A DNA stretch of 64,000 bases from Paracoccaceae bacterium (GTDB lineage: Bacteria > Pseudomonadota > Alphaproteobacteria > Rhodobacterales > Rhodobacteraceae). The notes under the pieces were generated by a model. The model saw only the letters and a program-made list of their open reading frames with translations. It made no database searches and had not been told where the DNA came from. The position numbers and the translations under genes were made by a program. Numbering within the stretch: position 1 is the first letter of the stretch; every line of letters begins with the position of its first letter. Positions 37,290 to 46,565 of this stretch are shown one piece after another. The stretch lies in the NCBI GenBank assembly GCA_024742455.1, contig JANSYL010000001.1:310001-374000 (forward strand), given 5' to 3'.

Positions 37290-38141
37290 ATGCTCGATGC
37301 CCGCACGACCCCGCGAACCACCCCGCGCCCGGCCGCCTCCGACAGCGCAACCGTGTCGCATCCCGCGCACCGGAATTCCGACCCGCTGATCACCGTGCGC
37401 GATCTGAACCTTTGGTATTCGGCCGAGGTTCACGCGCTGCAGGACATTTCGTTCGAGCTTTACCCGAACGAGGTTCTGGCCTTCATCGGCCCCTCGGGCT
37501 GTGGCAAATCAACGATGCTGAAGGCGCTGAACCGGATGCATGACATGACCCGCGGCGTCGAGATCACCGGCCATGTCGCGCTGGATGGGCAGGATATCCA
37601 TGCCCGCGAGATCGACCCGCCGCTTCTGCGCCGCCGCTTCGGTTGGGTCGCACAGAAACCCAACCCCTTTCCGTCGTCGATCTGGCAGAACGTGGCCTAT
37701 GGCCCGCGCATCCACGGGCTGATGGCCGACCGGGCCGAGCTCGAGGCGCATGTCGAAACCTGCCTCAGAAAGGCCCATCTCTGGGACGAGGTGAAGGACC
37801 GGCTGCACAGCGAAACCGGGCTCGACCTGTCGGGCGGGCAGCAACAGCGGCTGTGCATCGCCCGGGCACTGTCGACCCTGCCCGACGTGTTGCTGATGGA
37901 TGAACCCACCGGGTCGATCGACCCGATCGCCACCGCCAAGGTCGAGGAACTGGTTCTGGAACTGAAGGCCGAGAAATCCATCGTCATCGTCACCCATTCG
38001 ATGATGCAGGCACGCCGCGTGGCGGACCGGGTGGCCTTTTTCCACCTTGGCCGGTTGCTCGAAATCGGCCCGACCGAGGTGATGTTCACCGCGCCCGAAA
38101 CGCCCGAGGCGCGCGCCTTCATCGAAGGCAGGTTCGGCTGA
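37290..38141 (+). CDS. pstB: Phosphate ABC transporter ATP-binding protein PstB, orphan
   Basis: A 283-residue PstB with a Thr/Pro-rich N-terminal extension before the ABC core (DLNLWYSAEVHALQDISFEL). Motifs are Walker A IGPSGCGKSTMLKALNRMHD, PNPFPSSIWQNVAYGPRIHG typical of PstB, signature LDLSGGQQQRLCIARALSTL and Walker B VLLMDEPTGSIDPIATAKVE. The ATG at 37290 follows GGAG with 8-nt spacing. No pstS, pstC, pstA or phoU lies nearby. Confidence 0.93.
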   Translation: MLDARTTPRTTPRPAASDSATVSHPAHRNSDPLITVRDLNLWYSAEVHALQDISFELYPNEVLAFIGPSGCGKSTMLKALNRMHDMTRGVEITGHVALDGQDIHAREIDPPLLRRRFGWVAQKPNPFPSSIWQNVAYGPRIHGLMADRAELEAHVETCLRKAHLWDEVKDRLHSETGLDLSGGQQQRLCIARALSTLPDVLLMDEPTGSIDPIATAKVEELVLELKAEKSIVIVTHSMMQARRVADRVAFFHLGRLLEIGPTEVMFTAPETPEARAFIEGRFG

Positions 38142-38147
38142 ACGCCG

Positions 38148-40271
38148 TTACCGCGTCCAAAGCCTGTCGCCCTGGCGCGCCCGCGCCGGGGTGATCTCCA
38201 GCGCCCCGTCCGTGATCGTCAGGGCCAGCGCGCCGCTGTCCTGCAAAAGCGTGGCATCGAAGACCAGGCAACCCGGGTCGGCGTCGGGGCCTAGAACGCT
38301 GACCGGGGCGCGGCTCAGCACCGCGCGGGCGCGGTCGACGCCCGCGCCGAGGCCATGCTCGGCACCGGGCTCGGATATCACCACGATATCGGCCATCGTG
38401 CAGGCCTCGGCCGCGCCGCGCGCCGCACGCAGGCCCGCCCCGTGCCAGATCACCAGACCCGCGATCCCGCTCGTGGCCCCGGTGCCCGTCGCGCGCCAGC
38501 CCGGCCGCGCCGCCGCCTCGGGCTGGCCCGCCCGGTCGCCATCGTTTTCCAGCCAGATGCGCGCCACGAACCCATCGCCCCGGTCCCTGCTCAGCGTCCT
38601 GCCCTCCGGCGTCGTCACCCCGACCAGCCGCCCGGTATCGGCGATCAGAACCCCGGGTCGTTCACCGCCGGCCCAGATCCACAGCGCCGCCAGCACGGGC
38701 ACCACCCCCGCCCAGCGCGCCCGCCCCTGCCACAGCAGGACCAACAGCGCCCCGAGGCTGATCAGCCCGAGAACCGGGGCCGGGGGCGCGGGCACCGCCT
38801 CGACCGCGCCGGGCATCGCCGCAACCTCGGAGGCGACCCTGAGGATCCACCGCAATCCGGCCTCCATCACCCAGAAGGCCAGATGGCTGAGCCCCAATGG
38901 CCAGAGCAACAGCGCAACCACCGCCGCCGGGATCACCACGCTGCCCATCACCGGAACCGTCATGAGGTTGGCCACCAACCCGTAGACGGCGATCTGGTTG
39001 AAATGCGCCGCCGCGAAGGGCGCCGTGGCGGCCCCCGCCACTGCCGAGGATATCACCAGCGCCGCCACCCCGCGCAGCCATCCCGGCAGGCCCGTCATCA
39101 CCTGGCCGTCCCTGAGCGCCGCGAACACCCCCACCAGTGCCGCCGTGGCCGCAAACGACATCTGGAACCCCGGCGACATCAGGGTTTCGGGCCGGTGTGC
39201 AAGCACGATCAGCGCCGCGATCGCCACCGATCTGAGCGTGATCGCCCGCCGGTCGAGCAGAACTGCCAGAAACATCACCGCCACCTGGATGAAGGCGCGT
39301 TCCGTCGCCACGTTGCCGCCCGACAAGGCAAGGTAGAACGCCCCCGCCACCAGCGCGACCAGCGCGGCCCATTTGCGGATCGGATAGCGCAGCGCGATGG
39401 CCGGGATCAGCGCCAGCCCGAAGCGCAGCGCGCCATAGATGAACCCGGTCAACAGCCCCATATGCAGGCCCGATATCGCCAGAAGATGGGCGATATTGGC
39501 GTCGCGCATGTTGTCGATCGACCCCCGGTCCAGCCCGCTGCGATCCCCGGTCAGAACGGCCGCGGCAAACGCCCCTTCCTGCCCCGGGATGCGGGCGCGG
39601 ATCGCATCGCTCAACCGCATCCGGGCGTGAAACAGCCACGCCGCCCCCGGCGCCCGCGGCTCCAGCAGCATCACGGGCGCGCGGGTATAGCCAACCGCGC
39701 CCAGCCCAAGGAACCAGGCATGGCGCTGAAAATCGAAACCGCCCGGTTCGGCCGGGCCCGAGGGCGGGCCCAGATGCCCGGTCAGCATCACCACGGCCCC
39801 CGGCACCGGGTCGGTTCCCTCGATATCGCCATGCAGCGACACCCGCACCCGGTGCGGTGTCTCATCGGGCGCCATCCGGTCCAGCCGCACCCGGTCAAGC
39901 GTGATCCGGGCCGCGTCCGAGGCGGACCGGTCGATCGCCACGACCCGGCCCTCGATGGCCCCGTAAAAACGGTAGTCGAGCACCGGACCGGCGACGGCAT
40001 GGGCCCTGAGCCCCGCCAGCATGAAACCGGCCACGATCAGCGCCAGCCCCAGCGCCAGCGGCGCGGCCCCCTCGCGCCAGCGCCGCGCGGCGGCGATCGC
40101 GGCAAGGCCCAGGGCCAGCGCCAGCGCATAGGCGGCAAGGCCGGGCTCACGCGCGAGTGCGAAATAGAACCCGACCCCCAGCCCCAGCGCCACGGCCGAC
40201 CAGGGCATCAGCGCGCCGCGCTGGCCCTGTTGCAGGGCGTTCAGCACCGCAAGGGGTCGGTCGAGGGCCAT
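38148..40271 (-). CDS. comEC: ComEC/Rec2 family DNA-uptake channel protein
   Basis: A 707-residue multi-pass membrane protein. It starts with a DUF4131-like N-terminal domain containing DYRFYGAIEGRVVAIDRSA, then the competence core: DANIAHLLAISGLHMGLLTG, YPIRKWAALVALVAGAFYLA, GGNVATERAFIQVAVMFLAV. The C-terminal 180 residues are divergent and lack a clear metallo-beta-lactamase HxHxDH motif. The ATG at 40271 follows GGGGAGG; upstream in-frame extension is unlikely. Activity in transformation is unproven. Confidence 0.9.
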   Translation of the reverse strand: MALDRPLAVLNALQQGQRGALMPWSAVALGLGVGFYFALAREPGLAAYALALALGLAAIAAARRWREGAAPLALGLALIVAGFMLAGLRAHAVAGPVLDYRFYGAIEGRVVAIDRSASDAARITLDRVRLDRMAPDETPHRVRVSLHGDIEGTDPVPGAVVMLTGHLGPPSGPAEPGGFDFQRHAWFLGLGAVGYTRAPVMLLEPRAPGAAWLFHARMRLSDAIRARIPGQEGAFAAAVLTGDRSGLDRGSIDNMRDANIAHLLAISGLHMGLLTGFIYGALRFGLALIPAIALRYPIRKWAALVALVAGAFYLALSGGNVATERAFIQVAVMFLAVLLDRRAITLRSVAIAALIVLAHRPETLMSPGFQMSFAATAALVGVFAALRDGQVMTGLPGWLRGVAALVISSAVAGAATAPFAAAHFNQIAVYGLVANLMTVPVMGSVVIPAAVVALLLWPLGLSHLAFWVMEAGLRWILRVASEVAAMPGAVEAVPAPPAPVLGLISLGALLVLLWQGRARWAGVVPVLAALWIWAGGERPGVLIADTGRLVGVTTPEGRTLSRDRGDGFVARIWLENDGDRAGQPEAAARPGWRATGTGATSGIAGLVIWHGAGLRAARGAAEACTMADIVVISEPGAEHGLGAGVDRARAVLSRAPVSVLGPDADPGCLVFDATLLQDSGALALTITDGALEITPARARQGDRLWTR

Positions 40272-40372
40272 CCTGCCTCCCCACCCGCCGCCGGTCTTGC
40301 GCTTGCAGGGGCGGGTTTGTAAGCCGCCCCTGTCTTGCCGGAAACATGCTTTCCAAATGGTTAACAAGCGGA

Positions 40373-40430
40373 CGACAGCCCGCGCACTTCGACATGACGG
40401 GCGACAGCCCGTGCATCTGAACATCACGGG
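40373..40430. repeat. Two imperfect 29-bp tandem repeats between comEC and gltX
   Basis: Copies at 40373-40401 and 40402-40430 are identical at 23 of 29 positions, each beginning CGACAGCCCG and ending ACGGG. Across the junction ACGGGC-GACA-GCCCGT forms a perfect 6-bp hairpin. They lie 27 bp upstream of gltX in a divergent promoter region, suggesting a regulatory site. Confidence 0.7.
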
Positions 40431-40457
40431 CCGCGCGCCTGCGACACTGGGGGTCCC

Positions 40458-41873
40458 ATGGCCGAAACCGCACCCGTCATCACCCGCTTCGCGCCCTCAC
40501 CCACCGGGTTCCTGCATATCGGCGGGGCGCGCACGGCGCTGTTCAACTGGCTTTACGCGCGCGGGCGCGGCGGCAAGTTCCTGCTGCGCATCGAGGATAC
40601 CGACCGCGCCCGGTCGACGCCCGAGGCGACGCAGGCCATTCTCGACGGGCTGACCTGGCTCGGCCTCGACTGGGACGATGAGGCGATCAGCCAGTTCGCC
40701 CGCGCAGATCGCCATGCCGAGGTCGCGCGCGCGATGCTGGAGAACGGCACCGCCTATAAATGTTTCTCGACGCAGGACGAAATCGCCGCCTTCCGCGACG
40801 CCGCCCGCGCCGAAGGCCGGTCGACCCTGTTCCTCAGCCCCTGGCGCGATATGCCCGAGGCCCGTCACCCCGATGCCCCCTATGTGATCCGCCTGAAGGC
40901 GCCGCGCGACGGCGAAACCGTGATCGAGGACGCGGTGCAGGGTCGTGTCACGGTCCGCAATGACCAGCTTGACGACATGATCCTGCTGCGCTCGGACGGC
41001 ACGCCCACCTACATGCATGCGGTGGTGGTGGACGATCACGACATGGGCGTGACCCATGTGATCCGGGGCGACGACCACCTCAACAATGCCGCGCGGCAAA
41101 CCCAGGTCTATCGCGCGATGGGCTGGCCGGTGCCGGTCTGGGCGCATATCCCGCTGATCCACGGGCCTGATGGCAAGAAACTGTCGAAGCGCCACGGCGC
41201 GCTCGGCGTGATGGACTATGCCGCGATGGGCTACCCCCCTGCCGCCATGCGCAACTACCTGGCGCGACTCGGCTGGAGCCACGGCGATGACGAATTGTTC
41301 GACGATGCCCGGGCGCGCGACTGGTTCGACCTGTCGGGCATCGGCAGATCACCCGCCCGGCTTGACCTGAAAAAGCTGGAAAATGTCGCGGGCTGGCACA
41401 TCGCCCGGATGGAGGATGCCGACCTTGTGGCCGAGATCGACCGGTTTTGCGCCATCACCGGGCAGCCGCCGCTTTCGCAGGCGCAGAAAGACGGGCTGAT
41501 GGCGGGCCTCTATGCGGTGAAAGAGCGCGCCAAGTCGATCCCCGACCTGATCGAAAAAGCCCAGTTTATCCTGGGGTCCCGGCCCTTTACCCCCGATGAG
41601 AAGGCGGCGCAGGCGCTTGATCCGGTATCCCGTGGTATACTGAATGAATTGACCGCGCAGTTGCAGAATGCTAACTGGTCCAAGGACACGCTGGAGGCGA
41701 TCCTGACCGGGGTTGCAGACGGCCACGGGTTGAAATTCGGCCAGTTGGCGGCGCCCCTCAGGGCCGCGCTTTCAGGCCGCAGTGTCAGCCCCAGTGTTTA
41801 TGACATGATGCTCGTCATTGGCCGGGAAGAAACGCTCGCCCGACTGACGGACGCCGCCGCCGGCGACGCCTGA
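40458..41873 (+). CDS. gltX: Glutamate-tRNA ligase
   Basis: A 471-residue class I aminoacyl-tRNA synthetase that charges tRNA-Glu. The HIGH-like motif is [20 protein letters not shown] and the KMSKS-like motif is [15 protein letters not shown]. The helical anticodon-binding domain follows (about 310-471). Many alphaproteobacteria carry a second gltX that misacylates tRNA-Gln; gatB in this window would repair that. Confidence 0.97.
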   Translation: MAETAPVITRFAPSPTGFLHIGGARTALFNWLYARGRGGKFLLRIEDTDRARSTPEATQAILDGLTWLGLDWDDEAISQFARADRHAEVARAMLENGTAYKCFSTQDEIAAFRDAARAEGRSTLFLSPWRDMPEARHPDAPYVIRLKAPRDGETVIEDAVQGRVTVRNDQLDDMILLRSDGTPTYMHAVVVDDHDMGVTHVIRGDDHLNNAARQTQVYRAMGWPVPVWAHIPLIHGPDGKKLSKRHGALGVMDYAAMGYPPAAMRNYLARLGWSHGDDELFDDARARDWFDLSGIGRSPARLDLKKLENVAGWHIARMEDADLVAEIDRFCAITGQPPLSQAQKDGLMAGLYAVKERAKSIPDLIEKAQFILGSRPFTPDEKAAQALDPVSRGILNELTAQLQNANWSKDTLEAILTGVADGHGLKFGQLAAPLRAALSGRSVSPSVYDMMLVIGREETLARLTDAAAGDA

Positions 41874-41990
41874 GACGACGGGCAGGACCGGTCGGCAGCC
41901 AGAGATAACGCAGCGGGCCGCCCGATCAGGCCCGCCCTCGCGCGCAGCGATCCCCGCTGTCCGCCCGGCCACGTTGGAGAAGGGACGACC

Positions 41991-43289
41991 ATGGCATATG
42001 ACGACTCCAGAACCGCCACCTTGACCATCGATGGGCAATCCTTCGAGTTGCCGATCCATTCGCCCACCGCCGGGCCCGATGTGCTGGATATCACCAAGCT
42101 CTACGCGCAGGCGGGCGTGTTCACCCATGACCCCGGCTTCACCTCGACCTCGGCCTGCGAAAGCACGATCACCTATATCGACGGCAACAAGGGCGAGCTT
42201 CTGCACCGCGGCTACCCGATCGACCAGCTGGCCGAGAAATCGCATTTCCTCGAGGTCTGTTACCTGCTGCTCTACGGCAACCTGCCCTCGGCGTCCGAGC
42301 TTGAAACCTTCGAATACACCATCACCCGTCACACGATGATCCATGAACAGATGGGCAACTTCTTCCGCGGCTTCCGCCGCGATGCCCATCCGATGGCGGT
42401 CATGGTCGGCGTCGTCGGCGCGATGAGCGCGTTCTACCACGACTCGACCGACATCAATGACGAACGCCAGCGTGAAATCGCCTCGCACCGCCTGATCGCC
42501 AAGATGCCCACCATCGCGGCCTGGGCTTACAAATACACCATCGGCCAGCCCTTCGTGTATCCGCGCAACGATCTCGACTATGCGTCGAATTTCCTGCGCA
42601 TGTGTTTCGCGGTCCCGGCCGAGGAATACGTGGTCAACCCGATCCTCGCCCGCGCGATGGACCGGATCTTCACGCTTCATGCCGATCACGAACAGAACGC
42701 CTCGACCTCGACGGTGCGGCTGGCCTCGTCATCCGGGGCCAATCCCTTCGCCTGTATCGCGGCCGGTATCGCCTGTCTCTGGGGCCCCGCCCATGGCGGC
42801 GCCAACCAGGCCTGCCTCGAGATGCTCAAGGAAATCGGCAGCGTCGACCGCATCCCCGAATACATCGCCCGCGCCAAGGACAAGGAAGATCCGTTCCGCC
42901 TGATGGGCTTCGGCCACCGCGTCTACAAGAACTTCGACCCGCGCGCGAAGGTGATGAAACAATCCGCCGACGAGGTGCTGGACCTTCTGGGCGTCGAGGA
43001 CAACCCGATCCTGCAGGTCGCCAAGGAGCTTGAGAAACAGGCCCTCGAAGACCCGTATTTCGCCGACAAGAAACTGTTCCCGAATGTCGATTTCTACTCG
43101 GGCATCATCCTCGAGGCGATGGGGTTCCCGACCTCGATGTTCACCCCGATCTTCGCGGTTTCCCGCACGGTGGGCTGGATTTCCCAGTGGAAGGAACAAC
43201 TGGCCGACCCGGCGATGAAGATCGGCCGCCCGCGCCAGCTTTATCGCGGGCCGACGATGCGCGATTACGTGGAAATCGAAAACCGCTGA
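41991..43289 (+). CDS. gltA: Citrate synthase
   Basis: A 432-residue type II citrate synthase condensing acetyl-CoA and oxaloacetate. Conserved segments are [40 protein letters not shown], the catalytic His in [40 protein letters not shown] and the [17 protein letters not shown] loop with the second His. It is followed by a terminator. Confidence 0.98.
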   Translation: MAYDDSRTATLTIDGQSFELPIHSPTAGPDVLDITKLYAQAGVFTHDPGFTSTSACESTITYIDGNKGELLHRGYPIDQLAEKSHFLEVCYLLLYGNLPSASELETFEYTITRHTMIHEQMGNFFRGFRRDAHPMAVMVGVVGAMSAFYHDSTDINDERQREIASHRLIAKMPTIAAWAYKYTIGQPFVYPRNDLDYASNFLRMCFAVPAEEYVVNPILARAMDRIFTLHADHEQNASTSTVRLASSSGANPFACIAAGIACLWGPAHGGANQACLEMLKEIGSVDRIPEYIARAKDKEDPFRLMGFGHRVYKNFDPRAKVMKQSADEVLDLLGVEDNPILQVAKELEKQALEDPYFADKKLFPNVDFYSGIILEAMGFPTSMFTPIFAVSRTVGWISQWKEQLADPAMKIGRPRQLYRGPTMRDYVEIENR

Positions 43290-43314
43290 CCCGCGACAGG
43301 CGTGCAGGGTTCAA

Positions 43315-43341
43315 GGGCCGCCCCGACAGGGCGGCCTATTT
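43315..43341 (+). terminator. Intrinsic terminator after gltA
   Basis: Perfect stem GGCCGCCC (43316-43323), loop CGACA, GGGCGGCC (43329-43336), then TATTTT. It ends one base before the stop of the convergent exchanger gene. The stem core GGCCGCCC-N5-GGGCGGCC is the same as in the terminator at 44796. Confidence 0.85.
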
Positions 43342-44286
43342 TCATGTGCCGGCCATCACCGTCAGCGCCAGGAACCCGGCATAGCCCGCCAGCAGAACCG
43401 CGCCGTCCGCCCGGCTCAACCGCGCCCCGATCCAGGCCAGCACCAGGACCAGCGCCGTCGCCGCCAGCATCACAGGCAGGTCGCGCAGCACGATTTCCCC
43501 GGGCACCGCGCCGGGCGCCATCATCGCGGTCACACCGCCGATGCCCAGAAGGTTGAACAGGTTCGACCCAAGGATATTGCCAAACGCCACGTCCGCCTGC
43601 CGCCGCAGCGCCGCCATCACCGATGTGACAAGCTCGGGCAGCGACGTACCCACGGCCACGATGGTCAGCCCGATCACCGCCTCGCTGACCCCCAGACCCT
43701 GGGCCAGCATGACCGCGGCATCGACAAGGAACGCACCCCCCGCCACGACCAACACAAGCCCCGCCAGCGTCAGCGCGGCCACCCGCCAGACCGGGGCCGG
43801 GTCTTCCTGCGGCGCCTCGACCAGCGCCCCGCCCTCAGTCCCGCTGCGGATCGTCCAGATGAGATAGGCGGCCAGCAGCACGACAAGGATCACCCCTGAC
43901 CAGCGCGGCATCGGCAACAGAACTGCCGCCAGCGCGAAGACCATCGTTCCTGCAGCCATCGCCGCGCCGTCGCGCCTGAGCGTCGCACGGTCCACCGCCA
44001 TCGGCCAGAGCAGCGCCGACACCCCCAGGATCAACAGGATGTTGGCGATGTTCGAGCCCACGATGTTACCATAGGCAATGCCGGGCGACCCGATCAGCCC
44101 CGCCTGCACCGATGTCACCAGTTCCGGCGTCGAGGTGCCGATCCCCACCACGGTCACCCCGATCACCAATGGCGATACGCTCAGCCGTGCCGCCAGCCCC
44201 ACCGCACCGCGCACCAGCATCTCGCCGCCGCCGCTCAGCAGCACCAGACCGCCCAGAAGCGGCGCCCAAATTCCCGCGATATCCAT
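43342..44286 (-). CDS. Calcium/sodium antiporter (CaCA family)
   Basis: A 314-residue membrane exchanger with two inverted repeats. The alpha-1 motif is VGIGTSTPELVTSVQAGLIG with YGNIVGSNIANILLILGVSA. The alpha-2 motif is VAVGTSLPELVTSVMAALRR with GNILGSNLFNLLGIGGVTAM. Each motif has the ion-coordinating Glu. About ten helices, length as YrbG. The start at 44286 (MDIAGIWAPLLGGLVLLSGG) is chosen over the longer open frame. Confidence 0.93.
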   Translation of the reverse strand: MDIAGIWAPLLGGLVLLSGGGEMLVRGAVGLAARLSVSPLVIGVTVVGIGTSTPELVTSVQAGLIGSPGIAYGNIVGSNIANILLILGVSALLWPMAVDRATLRRDGAAMAAGTMVFALAAVLLPMPRWSGVILVVLLAAYLIWTIRSGTEGGALVEAPQEDPAPVWRVAALTLAGLVLVVAGGAFLVDAAVMLAQGLGVSEAVIGLTIVAVGTSLPELVTSVMAALRRQADVAFGNILGSNLFNLLGIGGVTAMMAPGAVPGEIVLRDLPVMLAATALVLVLAWIGARLSRADGAVLLAGYAGFLALTVMAGT

Positions 44287-44354
44287 GCGTGATCCCTTCA
44301 CGAACCTCAGCCGCAGATCACCTGCGCACCACCGCCTTTCAAGAGCCCGGCAGC

Positions 44355-44378
44355 GGGCGAAAAATATTTTTCCCGCCC
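44355..44378. promoter_or_regulatory. GGGCG-AAAAATATTTTT-CC-CGCCC palindrome upstream of the EF-hand gene
   Basis: A pure A/T palindrome AAAAATATTTTT (44360-44371) is bracketed by GGGCG (44355-44359) and CGCCC (44374-44378). Such an A/T core is striking in high-GC DNA and sits between divergent exchanger and EF-hand genes, where it may bind a regulator or nucleoid protein. Confidence 0.45.
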
Positions 44379-44473
44379 CTCTTTGCGGGGCTTGAAACAG
44401 CGCCCGCGCCGCCCGATCTGCCCGATGCGCCGCGGGGCTGTCCCCGGCGCCTGTCCCAATGGAGGATAAACTC

Positions 44474-44716
44474 ATGCGTCGTGTAGCAGCTGGTGCCCTG
44501 GTGGCGGTTCTGTTCGCGGCTCCGGCCCTGGCGGCCCTGTCCGATATCGATACCGACGGCGATATGCTGGCCTCGTTCGATGAACTGGTCGCGGTCTATC
44601 CCGACCTGACCGAAGAAACCTTCGCCGATCTCGACACCAATGCGGACGGTTTCGTTGACGAGGCGGAACTGACCGCCGCGATCGAGGCCGACCTGCTGGC
44701 CGCCCCGGCCCAGTAA
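44474..44716 (+). CDS. Secreted EF-hand calcium-binding protein
   Basis: An 80-residue protein. It has a signal peptide MRRVAAGALVAVLFAAPALA (residues 1-20) followed by two EF-hand loops: DIDTDGDMLASFDELV (about 24-39) and DLDTNADGFVDEAELTAAI (about 54-72). Each loop has the DxDxDG/DxNxDG pattern with a final acidic residue. The start at 44474 has GGAGG upstream. It is divergent from a Na/Ca exchanger gene, hinting at calcium homeostasis in the periplasm. Confidence 0.9.
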   Translation: MRRVAAGALVAVLFAAPALAALSDIDTDGDMLASFDELVAVYPDLTEETFADLDTNADGFVDEAELTAAIEADLLAAPAQ

Positions 44717-44795
44717 CCGGCCCAGTAACCGGGCCGGAAACCGGCGCGGCTGCTGCCCCTCGTCTGCCGCGCCGGTCGTGATCCGTCAGACCGAA

Positions 44796-44822
44796 AAAGG
44801 CCGCCCGGTCAGGGCGGCCTTT
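44796..44822. terminator. Bidirectional terminator between the EF-hand gene and secreted-protein gene
   Basis: A perfect 11-bp stem, AAAGGCCGCCC (44796-44806), loop GGTCA, GGGCGGCCTTT (44812-44822), with T and A runs on both sides. It is well placed to end both convergent genes. Confidence 0.9.
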
Positions 44823-44850
44823 GCGGTTCGACAGCCGGCGCGCGCCCCGG

Positions 44851-45324
44851 TCAGAATGTCTCGAGCGTCAGCGTGGCCGAGCAGGTTCCCGGGCTGTAGG
44901 TGCCCACCCAGATGTCCCAGGTGCCGTTGACCGGGTTGAAGATGTCGATCGATGGATCGAAGCCGTTGCTGTCGTCGTTGAACCACCACTGGCCGGTGGA
45001 ATCGTTGACCAGCAGCACCGTGTCGCAGCTGCCATTCACGCGGATGTTCAGCCGGCCATAGCCCTGCAGCCCGTCGATGGAGAACTCGAAATCCGGGCTC
45101 GAGATCACGTAACCCGTGTAATTGAAACCACAGTTCCTGAGCGACTGGTTGCCGCCGGCCACCACCGAGTAGCTGTTGGGCGACCACAGGTCCTGACCGT
45201 TGGTGTAATAGCCCTGCACGCCCGACAGCTGCCAGTTCGGGCAGGCCGTCGCCACGGATGCGCCGAGGCTCAGCATCAGGGCCGCACCGGCCAGACGCCA
45301 GAAAACGGTTGAAAACAATGCCAT
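44851..45324 (-). CDS. Secreted four-cysteine beta-sandwich-like protein (family A)
   Basis: A 157-residue protein with a signal peptide (to about residue 26, ASVATA) and a mature part rich in Tyr, Trp, Asn and Gly. Cys28, Cys65, Cys100 and Cys148 have nearly the same spacing as in the protein at 62311-62754. Both share CDT-hydrophobic-N (residue 100), W-N/D-DDS and WVGTY. A pre-peptidase-C-like sandwich is suggested by DTVLLVND and WVGTY. Unknown function. It has a -35 overlapping a perfect palindrome upstream. Confidence 0.85.
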   Translation of the reverse strand: MALFSTVFWRLAGAALMLSLGASVATACPNWQLSGVQGYYTNGQDLWSPNSYSVVAGGNQSLRNCGFNYTGYVISSPDFEFSIDGLQGYGRLNIRVNGSCDTVLLVNDSTGQWWFNDDSNGFDPSIDIFNPVNGTWDIWVGTYSPGTCSATLTLETF

Positions 45325-45385
45325 CCTTTTGTCCCTTCACGTTGAATTTTTGGGTGATCAGATAAACGCCCGGGTGTGCGATCCT

Positions 45386-45401
45386 GTCAATTTAAATTGA
45401 C
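45386..45401. promoter_or_regulatory. Perfect 16-bp palindrome containing TTGACA -35 for the secreted-protein gene
   Basis: GTCAATTTAAATTGAC is a perfect palindrome. Read on the minus strand it continues into TTGACAGG, so a consensus -35 overlaps one half, with a weak GTTTAT at 17-nt spacing as -10. This looks like an operator that covers the promoter of 44851-45324. It lies 62 bp upstream of that start. 45402-45593 shows no further signal or gene. Confidence 0.65.
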
Positions 45402-45593
45402 CCGGGGTAAGGGATGCCGCAGCGCCACCGCATTGGGCGAAATCGGGCCCGGCTTCGCTGAAAACCCCTTGAAATGCCGCCCCGCTTGCGCAGCTTTGCC
45501 ACATTCGCCAGCCATCAAGGGTGCCGATCCGCGACCCGGACATAACCATAACCGCACCCGCACCCGCACGAGACCCGACCGAGGACGACCCGC

Positions 45594-46565
45594 ATGAGCA
45601 CCGACCCCCAGGACGCGCCGCGCAACCAGGCCAACCAGACCCGCGAGGAATGGCGCGACCACCTTGCGCGGATCGGGGCCGATCACGGGTTCTTCGACCG
45701 TGTCGCCGACCGGCATTCGGCGCTCTTCGTGCAGGAAAGCGATACTCTGGTGGTGTCCTTCGACCGGGCCGAACGGGCCTTTGCCGACACCAATGACGGG
45801 ATGCCGATGGGGTTCGCGGCGGTCAAGCGCCGCCAGTTGTCCCTACTCAGCATCCTGTCCTCCGGCCGCACCTGGTTCCGCGATCCCGATCTTTACGATT
45901 TTTTCGACGGGCTGACCGAACAGGGGTTTTTCGAAAGCTTCCGGCGCGTTGTGTTCCTGGGGATCGGGCCGATGTGCGGCTTTGCGGCCTGCGCCTTCTC
46001 CAAGGCCTCGCCCGGGGCCTCGGTGCTGGCCGCAGCACCGGCTGCGACCGTCTCGGTCGACCGGGCCGGGTTCGACCAGCGTTTTCGCGCCTTCCGCAAG
46101 TTCGATTTCTCGAACCGCTACGCCTACGGGCCCGAGGCGATGCAAAGGGCGGGAAAATCCTTTCTTATCTTCGACCCCTATGACCCCGTCACCTCGGCCC
46201 ATGCCGCGCAGTTCCAGGGCAGCCATATCGCCCGCGTGCCGATCCGCTGGTTCGGGCCCGAACCGCAAAGCTTCTTCGATTCCGGCGACATCACGGTGCC
46301 GTTCCTGCGGTTCCTCGCCCGGGGCACCCTCAACGAGGCGCGCATCCTCGACCGGTATCGCGACATCCGCCGCAACCATCCGGGCTACCTGATGCGGCTG
46401 GCCGAAAAGGCGCAGGCCCGGGGCCAGTTCGATCGTGCCATCGTGGTGGCCCGCCATGGCGCCAGGGCCACCGGTGCCCCCGAATTCGACGCGCTGCTGG
46501 CCGCGCTCGGCGCCGAGCCGGAGGCCGAAACCACCAGCGCCAGCGCCAGCGCCGACGCGGTCTAA
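45594..46565 (+). CDS. Conserved protein of unknown function
   Basis: A 323-residue soluble protein. It has no signal peptide. Notable segments are [20 protein letters not shown], the Gly-rich [20 protein letters not shown] (about 120-138), [40 protein letters not shown] and a helical C-terminus with an Ala/Ser tail. The layout recalls alpha/beta-hydrolase or phosphosulfate-reductase-like folds, but I see no diagnostic catalytic set. Its stop overlaps the ureG stop. Confidence 0.8.
   Translation: MSTDPQDAPRNQANQTREEWRDHLARIGADHGFFDRVADRHSALFVQESDTLVVSFDRAERAFADTNDGMPMGFAAVKRRQLSLLSILSSGRTWFRDPDLYDFFDGLTEQGFFESFRRVVFLGIGPMCGFAACAFSKASPGASVLAAAPAATVSVDRAGFDQRFRAFRKFDFSNRYAYGPEAMQRAGKSFLIFDPYDPVTSAHAAQFQGSHIARVPIRWFGPEPQSFFDSGDITVPFLRFLARGTLNEARILDRYRDIRRNHPGYLMRLAEKAQARGQFDRAIVVARHGARATGAPEFDALLAALGAEPEAETTSASASADAV

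Noticed and set aside
38355-40322. 655-residue plus-strand frame opposite comEC
   Set aside because: Arg/Pro/Gln-rich shadow; ComEC motifs are on the other strand.
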